NCBI RefSeq assembly: GCF_000427095.1
Contig: NC_021487.1
Coordinates: 1,990,674-2,054,673, forward strand
Reading direction: 5' to 3'
DNA length: 64,000 nt
Origin: Chthonomonas calidirosea T49
GTDB lineage: Bacteria > Armatimonadota > Chthonomonadetes > Chthonomonadales > Chthonomonadaceae
Shown here: one piece after another, positions 41,270-50,318 of the stretch
Layout of the letters: the number at the start of each line of letters is the position of its first letter
Position numbering within the stretch: the stretch's first letter is position 1
Made by a program: the position numbers and the translations under genes
Notes under the pieces: generated by a model
The model's database searches: none
The model's input: only the letters and a program-made list of their open reading frames with translations
What the model was told of the DNA's origin: nothing

Positions 41270-41296
41270 AATGACTATCATTGAGGACGATGACGT

Positions 41297-42121
41297 ATGC
41301 GTATTCCAGAACCTTATCCTTCCTTATCCACTCTCATGACCCTCATCGGAGAGGCCGGACAGCGGTTGGCCGAGATCGAAGCCAGTGAAGGCTCGGCCGG
41401 CAATATTTCCGTCTATCTGGGTTGGGAACTAGACCCCACAGACGAATTTCCTATCAGCGAGCCTTTTACCCTTCCAACAGCAGCCCCAGAGCTTGTTGGT
41501 CACGGCTTTTTGGTGACAGGCGCCGGTAGAAGGCTGCGCGAGATCATTCGTAACCCGCACGGAAACCTCGCCTATCTGCGTATTGAGGAGGGAGGACGAC
41601 AAGGGACGCTCTATACAGCACGGGAGCGCCTTTTCAAAACACCGACATCCGAACTGAACTCGCATATTGCCGTACATCGAGACCAGGTCACGCGGAATGA
41701 CCTGAATTTCCATGCGCTGGTGCACGCCCAGCCCTTCCATCTCGTCTATCTAAGCCACATTGCCCGTTATCAGGATTCGCTCTATCTCAGCCGTCATGTT
41801 CTACGCTGGCAACCCGAATCCATCGTTAATATTCCCGATGGCATCGGGTTTCTACCCTTTATGCTTCCGGGTTCACCGGAACTGATGCTGGGAAATGTGC
41901 GCATGATGCGTGATCATCGCATCGTAGTGTGGGGCAAACATGGTGTGTTAGCGCGCTCCGATGTCTCGGTAAAACGCGCTTGCGACCTCATTGAGTATGC
42001 GGAAACCGGTGCGCGCTACGAGTACATGAACCTGACCAACCACGGGCTTGCCGATGGTCTCTCCACCCACGAGCTTCGCATGATATGCGATGCCTTCAAC
42101 GTGGATCAACATATCTTCTGA
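41297..42121 (+). CDS. rhaD: Rhamnulose-1-phosphate aldolase
   Basis: 274 residues of the class II aldolase/adducin fold. SEGSAGNISVYLGWE is the substrate-phosphate loop; NFHALVHAQPFHLVYLSH holds two zinc His ligands, and VWGKHGVLARS the third. The insertion pattern and length match RhaD, which cleaves rhamnulose-1-phosphate to DHAP and lactaldehyde. A GH78-type rhamnosidase two genes downstream supports a rhamnose pathway. The kinase and isomerase are not in the window. Confidence 0.9.
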   Translation: MRIPEPYPSLSTLMTLIGEAGQRLAEIEASEGSAGNISVYLGWELDPTDEFPISEPFTLPTAAPELVGHGFLVTGAGRRLREIIRNPHGNLAYLRIEEGGRQGTLYTARERLFKTPTSELNSHIAVHRDQVTRNDLNFHALVHAQPFHLVYLSHIARYQDSLYLSRHVLRWQPESIVNIPDGIGFLPFMLPGSPELMLGNVRMMRDHRIVVWGKHGVLARSDVSVKRACDLIEYAETGARYEYMNLTNHGLADGLSTHELRMICDAFNVDQHIF

Positions 42122-42136
42122 ACAAAGAGAATCCCT

Positions 42137-43273
42137 ATGCGCATTCTTGCGCGCTACCTGCTACGCGAAATGACGGTGCCCTTCCTCATCGGGCAGGCCA
42201 CTATCGTTCTGCTGCTCACCGGCTCCGTGCTTTACAACAACGCGCAGGTTTTCCTTCAATTTCAGGTGCCGCTTGCCTATATCGTGCGCATCACGCTCTT
42301 TTTTATTCCGTTTCTGGTGCATATGACGATGCCGGTCGCTATGGCGGTAGGGGCCTCGTTGGCGGTAAGCCGCCTAAGCCGTGATTCCGAGATCACCGTG
42401 TTGCGTTCGGCAGGCGTCAGCGTGATGCGCATCTTTACCCCCATTTTTCTTATAGGGTTTGTGGTCTCGGTGGTGGACTTCTACTTTGGAGAGACGGTCG
42501 TGCCGGCCTCGATTATCCGCTACCAGGAGGTCGTAGGCGAGCTGATTACCCATCTCAAATCGCTTACTCCTCTAGCCGGCCAATCGTTCGTCTCTTCCGA
42601 CCAGAACTATGTGGTGGGAGTGGGCTCTATGATAGCCCATAAGGGCTACATCGAGCTACACGATGTAGAGATCAACGCCAGCGCGCGCCTTATCGGCAGC
42701 ACACAGCCGTTTGTGGCGATCGCCTCTTCCGGGCGCTATCAAAACGGCGTCTGGACTCTCTACCGACCGCTCATTATCTCCTTTGACCCCGAACATCCCG
42801 ATCGCCCATTGCTAAGCTGGCCGCAGACGGTTCGTTACACCATTCCAGCAGACCCTCAAGCATTTCAAAACGGCATGGTGCTGCAGATGCCTATGGGACA
42901 ACTAGCCACTTCCTCGATGCTGACCCTTCACCAGCTCGGCCAGCAGATCGCGGCGGAGCGTGCAAGGCATATCACGGACTATCGGCTTATTTTGGACTAC
43001 TATTTTAAGCTGTCGGTGCCCTTCTCTTGCCTGGTGATGGCGCTTTGCTGCCCTCCCATTGCCATGCGATTTGGGCGTTCTGGCGGATTTGGAGGTACAC
43101 TGCTCTCCATCTGCCTTGTCTTCGTCTACTGGAACACGCTGCTCCTAGCCCGTATTTTGGGCTCTCCCGGCCCGCAGGGCAGCCCGCCTTTGCTGCCGCC
43201 TTTAGTGGCCGCTTGGTCGCAAAACGTGCTGTTCTCCGCTTGGGGCCTCTGGATGATCGTTCGCAGTGAATAG
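42137..43273 (+). CDS. LptF/LptG family permease (LPS export)
   Basis: 378 residues. RILARYLLREMTVPFLIGQA opens the family (YxxRE near the N-terminus). Spans 1-3 surround VAMAVGASLAVSRLSRDSEI, the coupling helix that meets LptB, and a periplasmic jelly-roll-like domain fills residues ~130-270 before three C-terminal spans. It works in the LptBFGC complex that pulls lipopolysaccharide from the inner membrane. Presence here supports a diderm envelope. It sits between rhaD and the rhamnosidase gene, whose ribosome site follows its stop. Confidence 0.9.
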   Translation: MRILARYLLREMTVPFLIGQATIVLLLTGSVLYNNAQVFLQFQVPLAYIVRITLFFIPFLVHMTMPVAMAVGASLAVSRLSRDSEITVLRSAGVSVMRIFTPIFLIGFVVSVVDFYFGETVVPASIIRYQEVVGELITHLKSLTPLAGQSFVSSDQNYVVGVGSMIAHKGYIELHDVEINASARLIGSTQPFVAIASSGRYQNGVWTLYRPLIISFDPEHPDRPLLSWPQTVRYTIPADPQAFQNGMVLQMPMGQLATSSMLTLHQLGQQIAAERARHITDYRLILDYYFKLSVPFSCLVMALCCPPIAMRFGRSGGFGGTLLSICLVFVYWNTLLLARILGSPGPQGSPPLLPPLVAAWSQNVLFSAWGLWMIVRSE

Positions 43274-43289
43274 CCTTCAAGGAGGTTTT

Positions 43290-45719
43290 ATGGGACGTAT
43301 CTCTCTTTTCGACGATCCCTATGCGCAGCTTCATGCCGACAAGGGTTGGCCCGATTTCGGCACGTGGCCATGCCGGTGGATAACGCTGCCAAACCCCGGC
43401 GCCCCACCGTTTGTCGTGGCCTATCGGTGTCGCTTTGAACTTAACGAACCGGCCACGTTGCGCTTCCACGTAACCGCCGATGAGCGTTACGATCTGTTTC
43501 TCGATGGAGTGCGCATCGGTCGGGGAAGCGAGCGAGGCGATGTGCAGCACTGGTTCTTCGAGACCTATGAAGAGACCCTCTCCGCCGGGCCGCACATATT
43601 GGTGGCGCGCGTGTGGACTTTGGGGCCGCGGGCGCCCTATGCCCAAATGAGCCTTCACCATGGCTTCTTACTCTCCCCACAAGAGGAGGCGTTCTACGAC
43701 CTTATCGGCACTGGAAGGGCAGTGTGGGAGGCCAAACGGTTGGGGGGCTATACCTTCATAGACCCGCTGGCAGCCTGGGGCACAGGAGATAACCTGCTTC
43801 TAGAGGGTACGGCGTTTTCCTGGGGGTTCGAACGCGGTGAAGGCGAGGGATGGCAGCCGGTGGAGACGTTGGAGCCAGGGGTAGATGCGCGGCGGTACGT
43901 GAACGACCATGCCCCAATGCACCTGCTGTTGCCAGCCGCCTTACCGCCCATGATGGAGAGGTGTTGGGAACGAGGACGGGTGCGGCATGTGGCTGCGGTG
44001 CCCTCTTTACAAACGAGTTCCCTGCCGGTGCGTCAGGCCGATCACCTCATAGAGGAGGCGATAGCTTGGCAACAGCTTTGGAGTGCTCAGCAACCCCTTA
44101 TCGTTCCTCCAAACACGCGACGCCGTGTGTTAGTGGATCTGGAGGACTATGTGTGTGCCTATCCAGAGGTTGTGGTCAGTGGAGGACGTGGTGCGACCCT
44201 ACGCCTCCATTGGCAGGAATCGCTTTTCAACGAACCGGATGCCAAAACGAAAGGCGACCGGAACGCCATTGAGGGCAAATATTTTGTAACGCTTTGGCAT
44301 TTAAAAGAGGGTGTCGGCGATACGTTTCTGCCCGATGGGGGGCGTTCACGCCGTTTCGATACCCTATGGTGGCAGGCAGGGCGCTACCTTGAGATCGCCG
44401 TCGAAACAAAGGACGAGCCGCTTTTATTGGAGAGCCTTCGGCTCCATGAAACGCGCTATCCTCTAGAGATGGAGAGCCAGTTCTCTTGTTCCGATGCGCG
44501 TTTAGAAACGGTGACGCCGTTGGCACTGAGGGCGCTGCAGATGTGCGCCCATGAGACCTATATGGACTGCCCCTATTACGAGCAGCTGATGTACGTGGGC
44601 GACACACGCTTAGAGGCTTTGGTGACCTACGTACTTACCAGAGACGATCGTCTGCCGCGCAAGGCGCTTCAGCTTTTCGATGCCAGCCGTCTTCTGAATG
44701 GATTAACGCAATCGCGCTACCCATCACGCGTACAACAGATTATTCCGCCCTTTTCGCTCTGGTGGGTCGCGATGATCTATGACTACGCTTTATGGCGAGG
44801 TGATCCATCCTTCATTCGTTCGCTCCTTCCTGGCGCCCGCGGCGTTCTCGAGTATTTTCTGGCGCATCGAGGGGCTGATGGTCTTATGCGCGGGCCGCTC
44901 GGTTGGAACTTTTTGGACTGGGTGCCGGCATGGAGGCACGGAATCCCACCAGATGGACAGTGGGGAGCGAGCGCGCCGTTGAATTGGCAGTTGGTTATGG
45001 CGCTTAAGATGATGGAGGCCCTTGAACGCTGGCTGGATGAACCGGAGCTTGCGGCGCGCTATAAGCGACTTGCAGAGGAGCTGGCTCATACAACGGACGA
45101 GCACTTCTGGAACGAATCGCGCGGTCTTTATGCCGACGATCTAGCGCACACCTCTTTTTCCGAACATGCACAGTGTCTCGCTTTGCTTAGCGGCCTAGTC
45201 CCTCAGGAGCGCTATGAGCGATTAGGGGAAACGCTTTTTACGTCAAGCTCCACATCCTCTGCCTTGCCCGATCTGCACCGAACAACCATCTCCTTTACCC
45301 ACTATCTTTTCGAAGCCTATCGCATTCTGGGGCGACCCGATGCGCTTCTGGAACGGCTGGCGCTTTGGTTCGACCTCAAAGCGCTGGGGCTTTGCACCAC
45401 TATCGAGATGCCTGAACCAACCCGCTCCGACTGCCATGGTTGGGGAGCGCATCCGCTTTACCACTATTTCGCTACACTGCTAGGCATTCGGCCAGCACGT
45501 TTTGGATTCGACCGCGTGCGCATAGCACCGCAGCCTGGGCCGTTAAATTCGCTTGCGGGAGTGCTCGTCCATCCAAAAGGGTCTATAGAGGCCGATTTCA
45601 CTTTTACCGATGGCAAACTCCAAGGGCGTGTGGCACTGCCTGAAGGGGTAAAAGGCACGCTAATATGGGGCGGGCGAGAGCAACCGCTGTTTGCCGGCAC
45701 ACAGGAAGTGAGGCTTTGA
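43290..45719 (+). CDS. Alpha-L-rhamnosidase-type (GH78-like) glycoside hydrolase
   Basis: 809 residues from ATG 43290, which follows AAGGAGG with 4-nt spacing; the open frame from 43266 overlaps the permease. An N-terminal beta domain (RFELNEPATLRFHVTADERY) is followed by the (alpha/alpha)6 barrel with MCAHETYMDCPYYEQLMYVG, the GH78 acid-rich signature, and a C-terminal beta domain (HPKGSIEADFTFTDG). No signal peptide is seen, so it acts on imported rhamnosides. With rhaD it forms a rhamnose-release and breakdown set. Confidence 0.87.
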   Translation: MGRISLFDDPYAQLHADKGWPDFGTWPCRWITLPNPGAPPFVVAYRCRFELNEPATLRFHVTADERYDLFLDGVRIGRGSERGDVQHWFFETYEETLSAGPHILVARVWTLGPRAPYAQMSLHHGFLLSPQEEAFYDLIGTGRAVWEAKRLGGYTFIDPLAAWGTGDNLLLEGTAFSWGFERGEGEGWQPVETLEPGVDARRYVNDHAPMHLLLPAALPPMMERCWERGRVRHVAAVPSLQTSSLPVRQADHLIEEAIAWQQLWSAQQPLIVPPNTRRRVLVDLEDYVCAYPEVVVSGGRGATLRLHWQESLFNEPDAKTKGDRNAIEGKYFVTLWHLKEGVGDTFLPDGGRSRRFDTLWWQAGRYLEIAVETKDEPLLLESLRLHETRYPLEMESQFSCSDARLETVTPLALRALQMCAHETYMDCPYYEQLMYVGDTRLEALVTYVLTRDDRLPRKALQLFDASRLLNGLTQSRYPSRVQQIIPPFSLWWVAMIYDYALWRGDPSFIRSLLPGARGVLEYFLAHRGADGLMRGPLGWNFLDWVPAWRHGIPPDGQWGASAPLNWQLVMALKMMEALERWLDEPELAARYKRLAEELAHTTDEHFWNESRGLYADDLAHTSFSEHAQCLALLSGLVPQERYERLGETLFTSSSTSSALPDLHRTTISFTHYLFEAYRILGRPDALLERLALWFDLKALGLCTTIEMPEPTRSDCHGWGAHPLYHYFATLLGIRPARFGFDRVRIAPQPGPLNSLAGVLVHPKGSIEADFTFTDGKLQGRVALPEGVKGTLIWGGREQPLFAGTQEVRL

Positions 45720-45761
45720 TAGGGCAATGCCTTCTATGGGTGCCATTATCATGAGGTTGAC

Positions 45762-46625
45762 TTAAGAGTTCGAACGGTAGTTGCGCCAGGAGTGTTTGGG
45801 CTGCCAACCGAGGAGGCATTTTGCCTGACTGCAGTCTACAAGAGAGCGATAAGGGTTTTCAGCAAGATAGGCTGTCCTATCCTGCTGCCAAGGATGATCG
45901 GGGAAAAAGCGCTTGACAGCCTCTTCCGTGGGGATGGGGAGGCCTGTGTCGTCGGCAGTGAGAAGGAATCCAGCATGCAGAAAGCCTTGCGCGGTGAGGG
46001 CGAGCAGCCCAGCTTGGCATACGTCGCGCACGTCTACATAAGCAAAAAGCTCAATGCTGTAGCTCGGCCAACGCCCCTCCTCAGCTGGAAACCAATGACC
46101 AGAATAGTGGTCTTCACGAGTCACAAAGGTGGGACGTAAGCAGGCGGTCACGATGCCGTAACGCTCCGAGTAGGAGCGACAGGCCTCCTCCCCCAGATGT
46201 TTTGAGAGCTGGTAGGGAGTCATAGGGTGATGCGGATGGAAGTCGTCTACCGGCAGGTAGTGCGCCTTGCCGAATCGGCCAACGCAGCCGATGGCGTTGA
46301 TGCTAGAGTAGAACACGACCCGCCCGATTTCGGCCTCATGCGCTGCAATAAGCACATTCAAGGTGCCGCGCACGTTCACATCCAACACATCCGCCTCACC
46401 CCCATGGCGGTCGTTGGGAATAGCTGCCAAATGGACAATAGCGTCCATACCCTGTACCGCTTTACGTAGGGCATAGATGTCACGAATATCGCCGGGGATA
46501 TGCTCCCACTCGCGCTGACGCGCAGAGCGCTGATCGAAAGTTCGCACCTCATGGCCAGCTTCCAAAAGAGCGGCCACCTGTGCCTGTCCAATAAAACCTT
46601 CGCTACCAGTAACGAGCACGCGCAA
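45762..46625 (-). CDS. NAD-dependent sugar epimerase/dehydratase (extended SDR)
   Basis: 287 residues. MRVLVTGSEGFIGQAQ is the GxxGxxG Rossmann loop, IVHLAAIPNDRHGG the NAD motif, and the catalytic site has Ser in VVFYSSINAIG and YQLSKHLGEE (YxxxK). The sugar nucleotide is not known. A TATAAT at 46690-46695 on the minus strand, 65 nt upstream, may be its -10. It is convergent with the rhamnosidase gene. Confidence 0.88.
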   Translation of the reverse strand: MRVLVTGSEGFIGQAQVAALLEAGHEVRTFDQRSARQREWEHIPGDIRDIYALRKAVQGMDAIVHLAAIPNDRHGGEADVLDVNVRGTLNVLIAAHEAEIGRVVFYSSINAIGCVGRFGKAHYLPVDDFHPHHPMTPYQLSKHLGEEACRSYSERYGIVTACLRPTFVTREDHYSGHWFPAEEGRWPSYSIELFAYVDVRDVCQAGLLALTAQGFLHAGFLLTADDTGLPIPTEEAVKRFFPDHPWQQDRTAYLAENPYRSLVDCSQAKCLLGWQPKHSWRNYRSNS

Positions 46626-46796
46626 CGCTGTTTTTATCCTTTATTGGCAAATTGCTTCGAAACGATTACAGCATCGAAACCCGCCCTCTATTATACCCTC
46701 GCATTGGCGCTTTGGGCGATGAGTTTTGGTGTTAAGGAAGAAAAAAATTTCATGGGCTGCTACAGCTGGCATATTTGGAAAAAATCTCCCTTTGCT

Positions 46797-46881
46797 CTTA
46801 AGGGCAGGAAATGTCCTGCCGAAAATCTGTTTGCGCTCCGCCGATGGACGTTGGCCCATCCGTCCGTCGGCGGAGCTTCTC
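46797..46881 (+). other. Two tandem hairpins in a gene-free gap
   Basis: The gap 46626-47079 has no credible gene. GGCAGGA/TCCTGCC (loop AATG) starts near 46804. Close behind, GCTCCGCCGATGGACG pairs with CGTCCGTCGGCGGAGC (one G-U) up to about 46880, then TTCTCT. A further stem, GGGCAGGGTGC/GCACTCTGCCC, covers about 47033-47057 just before the DUF5693 gene. They could be terminators or remnants of palindromic repeats. They lie upstream of genes on both sides, so no gene obviously needs a terminator here. Confidence 0.45.
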
Positions 46882-47079
46882 TATGAAGACCGCTCCATAT
46901 TGATTTTTCCTCTTCCTTCGAGTAGAATAAGGCCTCCAACCACAGACGCCTTGGCAAGTCGAGGCTACTATTAAGTTGACCGTGGAACCGAGGCGTGCGA
47001 GATAAGTTTAGTATCTAATGGTCTATCGAGGGGCAGGGTGCGAGGCACTCTGCCCTTGAAAAATACCGTAAAACTGAGC

Positions 47080-49152
47080 ATGAGACGATCACCGATTACC
47101 TGGCTGTTACTGACCGTTGGTCTACTTGCCGCACTCATTGCCGTCCACCGACGCTTCCATGTGGAGATGGCCAATCGGCGTGTGGCGTTGGGTGTGGAGT
47201 ATGCAGAGGTGGATCAGCTTGCGCGCTTTGCAAATGTTCCACTGGCGAGCGTTTTACAGGACTTCAAACGTCAGGGACTCAGCGCGCTCATTCTTACTGA
47301 AGACACCCCCATGCTGCTCGAGACCACCGGTGCCATACGCCCTATTTACGAGCCGTTGCCGGATGGCCACTCCTACACGCTGGCCGTGGTGCGCAGTGAG
47401 GACCTTCTTACCCGCATTGGGGCGGCACTGCGCGCCCGAGGGATTACGGTCAATGACTATCCCTCCCCAGAGTCGTTTCCCGAACCGCACGCCGGCATCA
47501 CTCGGTTTATTGTGGACCCTCAGGTTGCACGCCACAGTGTCGCCTTGGAGGCTAACCTAGATTATGCCCATCTGCGAACGCTCGGCATCGGATTACCGCC
47601 CCTAGGGGTTGCCGCAGCCAAACAGGCGGGCCTACAGATCGTCGCTCGTATCGCCAACTTTCCAGGGGTCTCGACAGCTACAGCCGCTGCTGTTTTACAG
47701 AGCCTTGTTGCCCAAGGCGCCTCGGTGGTGATCTTCAATGGCGATGAGGTGCTCGGATATCGTGGGCAGGAGAAGGCTATCGCACCTTTGCTTCGACCGG
47801 CTCACGGCATCGTCTACGGCGATATCGAGTTCGGAAAGCAGAAGGGAGTGGCCGACCTCACGCAGGCCTTAAAAGGAGATTATGTGCGTGTGCACAGCAT
47901 TCTGCCGGCAGAGATGGGACAAATGACCGATTCGGCCATGGTGGAACGGTTCGGCCTTGCGGTACGTGAGCGCAATATCCGACTCTGCTACATCCATCTG
48001 CTAACCGATGCGGGCTCAAATGCGGTAGCCCAGAATGCGCTCTATATCAAACGGATCGCACGGCGCATCGAGCATGGAGGGGTGTGGACGGGCGGAGGCT
48101 TTGTTTTCGGACCGGCGCATCCCTTTCAACGACTAGAGCTGCCCGTAGGGCTTTTTGCTCTTATGGGGCTTGCCGTAGGCGCCGGCGTAGCCTGGATGCT
48201 GGCTCTTATTGTGCCGCTCTCCAAACGCCAGGATCTGGCCTTGACCGTGGGTTTAGCCGTGGTGTTTGGACTTCTCGCTCTCGTCCATGTCAAGGGGCGC
48301 CAGCTTACGGCGCTAGCCGCAGGAATCGCGTTTCCAGCCATCGCTTGTCTTACCTTTTTGCCCAACCTAGAACCGGCTACCTCGATCTACTCGAATAGAG
48401 ATTCTCTACGCCGTGCCATACGCACCCTGCTGCAGGCGAGCTTGCTCACCCTTCCCGGCATCCTGTTGGTTGTCGGCCTGTTGGCCTCACGTATCTTTCT
48501 TACAAAAACCGATCAGTTTCTTGGCATCAAGGCACAGCACGCTATCCCCATTCTGCTGATCGCTCTCGTGCTGTTGCAGGGCGGAAAGGCGCGTATAGGA
48601 GAGAGTTGGTCGGTTTGGAAGGAGCGTGCCCTTACCGGGCTGCGCCGAAATCTCAATGAGCCTGCACGCTACAGCATTCTGTTGTTAAGCATCGTGGCTT
48701 TGGCTGTGCTGGCCATTATGCTTGTTCGTACAGGCAACGATGCCGCCGTGGGGGTAAGCCCGCTGGAGCTGAAGTTCCGTGCTCTGCTAGACCATCTTCT
48801 GCCCGTACGCCCGCGCACGAAAGAGTTTCTCATAGGGCATCCTGCCTTTGTGCTGGCCTTTGCTTGGTGGTGGAGAGGGAGAAGGCGATTGGCCTTACCC
48901 ACTTTTGTGGTGGGCAGCATCGGGCAGGTCTCTTTGCTTAACACGTTCTGTCACATCCATACTCCACTCATCGTTTCGGCATGGCGGGGAGGGCTGGGTA
49001 TTCTCTTAGGGGGCCTCATCGGCGCGGCCATCTTCTTGGTGGTTGAAGCGCTCTTCCCGTTAAAACCTTCCGAGCTGGTGAAGCGCTCTGAAACGGTGAC
49101 ATCGGACGGGCGGCCTGCAGAACCGACCAAAGCCTCTCTCCCCGTCTCGTAA
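47080..49152 (+). CDS. DUF5693 family membrane protein (CsaB-linked)
   Basis: About 690 residues from ATG 47080; GTG 47038 is open too but lies inside a stable hairpin. One N-terminal span (WLLLTVGLLAALIAVHRR), a large extracytoplasmic domain of about 330 residues, then roughly eight spans (LPVGLFALMGLAVGAGVAWM onward). DUF5693 genes are typically next to csaB, as here, 9 nt upstream. A role in making or exporting pyruvylated cell-wall polymer is likely but unproven; no catalytic motif is evident. Confidence 0.8.
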   Translation: MRRSPITWLLLTVGLLAALIAVHRRFHVEMANRRVALGVEYAEVDQLARFANVPLASVLQDFKRQGLSALILTEDTPMLLETTGAIRPIYEPLPDGHSYTLAVVRSEDLLTRIGAALRARGITVNDYPSPESFPEPHAGITRFIVDPQVARHSVALEANLDYAHLRTLGIGLPPLGVAAAKQAGLQIVARIANFPGVSTATAAAVLQSLVAQGASVVIFNGDEVLGYRGQEKAIAPLLRPAHGIVYGDIEFGKQKGVADLTQALKGDYVRVHSILPAEMGQMTDSAMVERFGLAVRERNIRLCYIHLLTDAGSNAVAQNALYIKRIARRIEHGGVWTGGGFVFGPAHPFQRLELPVGLFALMGLAVGAGVAWMLALIVPLSKRQDLALTVGLAVVFGLLALVHVKGRQLTALAAGIAFPAIACLTFLPNLEPATSIYSNRDSLRRAIRTLLQASLLTLPGILLVVGLLASRIFLTKTDQFLGIKAQHAIPILLIALVLLQGGKARIGESWSVWKERALTGLRRNLNEPARYSILLLSIVALAVLAIMLVRTGNDAAVGVSPLELKFRALLDHLLPVRPRTKEFLIGHPAFVLAFAWWWRGRRRLALPTFVVGSIGQVSLLNTFCHIHTPLIVSAWRGGLGILLGGLIGAAIFLVVEALFPLKPSELVKRSETVTSDGRPAEPTKASLPVS

Positions 49153-49158
49153 ACGGTG

Positions 49159-50268
49159 ATGATGAAGCCGTGCCGATTCGTACTTTCCGGCTACTATGGC
49201 TGCGGCAATGCGGGCGATGAGGCGGTGCTTGCTGGCATTAAGGCAGGCTTTCAACGGCTAGCAGGCGATCGGGTGCAACTGCTGGTGCTGTCGCAAAACC
49301 CGCAGGCGACCGCGGCCCTCCACAACCTCGACGCGGTGCACCGAATGCAACTCGCCCCTGTAAAGCGGGCGTTACAACAAAGCGACATGTTGCTCTGTGG
49401 AGGCGGCAGCCTTCTGCAGGACGCTACCAGTCTACGTTCGCTGATCTACTATCTATTGGTCATAGCGCTAGCACTACGCCTTCGTAAGCCGGTGATGTTC
49501 TTTGCGCAGGGTTTGGGACCGCTTCATCGCGGCATCTCACGACGACTCGTACGCGCCGCCGCCGAGCGCGCGGCCTTCATCACCGTGCGCGATGAGGAAT
49601 CAGCCCACCTGCTTCGGAAGATCGGTGTGCATCATACTTCCATCGAGGTTACTGCCGACCCCGCTTTTTGCCTTATCCCCGACGCCTCTGCCAAGCCGCT
49701 GCTTGGCGAGTTGGCGGCATGCAAGCGACCACTTGTCGGAGTCGCCTTACGCCCATGGGGGGCCGCCGGTGAGCAGACCACCCGACCCTATCTCCAACTG
49801 CTCTCGGCGTTAGAGGCCGTGTGTGCGGCGCAGCCGATCCTTATCCCCATGCAACAGCCGCAAGATGTCGCCTTTGCGCGTGCTCTCATCCATCAAGGCA
49901 GCTTTTCCCAACCGCCTCTTCTCCTCGAACAGGCCATCTCCCCTCATCAACTGCTAAGTGCTATCGCCCATATGCAGGCAACGATCGCCATGCGCTTGCA
50001 CGCACTCATCTTTGCCGTCCGTGCAGCCGTTCCGCCGTTTGCTCTTCGTTACGATCAAAAAATTGAAAGCCAGATGCGCCTCTTCGGGCTAGAACAGAAC
50101 ATCGCCCACTGGCACGATTTCGACCCGCAGGACGTTGCCGAAAAGGTGAAAGAGCTGCTAGACCAGCGGGCTGCCTATCAGCAAAGGCTATCTGCTGTAA
50201 GCCAAACGATGGAGGAACGTGCTCTGCAGAATATGAAGATCGCTCTGAAGGTTATTAGCGCCTGTTAG
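49159..50268 (+). CDS. csaB: Polysaccharide pyruvyl transferase CsaB
   Basis: About 369 residues (GTG 49156 and ATG 49162 are equal options). FVLSGYYGCGNAGDEAVLAG is the family opening; LLCGGGSLLQDATSLRSLIY and FFAQGLGPLHRGISRRLV follow, and the C-terminal AIAMRLHALIFAVRAAVPPF holds the conserved His. CsaB transfers pyruvate from PEP to secondary cell-wall polymer, creating the ketal groups that SLH-domain S-layer proteins bind. The DUF5693 neighbour fits this. Confidence 0.93.
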   Translation: MMKPCRFVLSGYYGCGNAGDEAVLAGIKAGFQRLAGDRVQLLVLSQNPQATAALHNLDAVHRMQLAPVKRALQQSDMLLCGGGSLLQDATSLRSLIYYLLVIALALRLRKPVMFFAQGLGPLHRGISRRLVRAAAERAAFITVRDEESAHLLRKIGVHHTSIEVTADPAFCLIPDASAKPLLGELAACKRPLVGVALRPWGAAGEQTTRPYLQLLSALEAVCAAQPILIPMQQPQDVAFARALIHQGSFSQPPLLLEQAISPHQLLSAIAHMQATIAMRLHALIFAVRAAVPPFALRYDQKIESQMRLFGLEQNIAHWHDFDPQDVAEKVKELLDQRAAYQQRLSAVSQTMEERALQNMKIALKVISAC

Positions 50269-50318
50269 GCGAATTATATAACAACCCCTTGTGTACCCTT
50301 CTAGAAGGAGCCTTCGCT

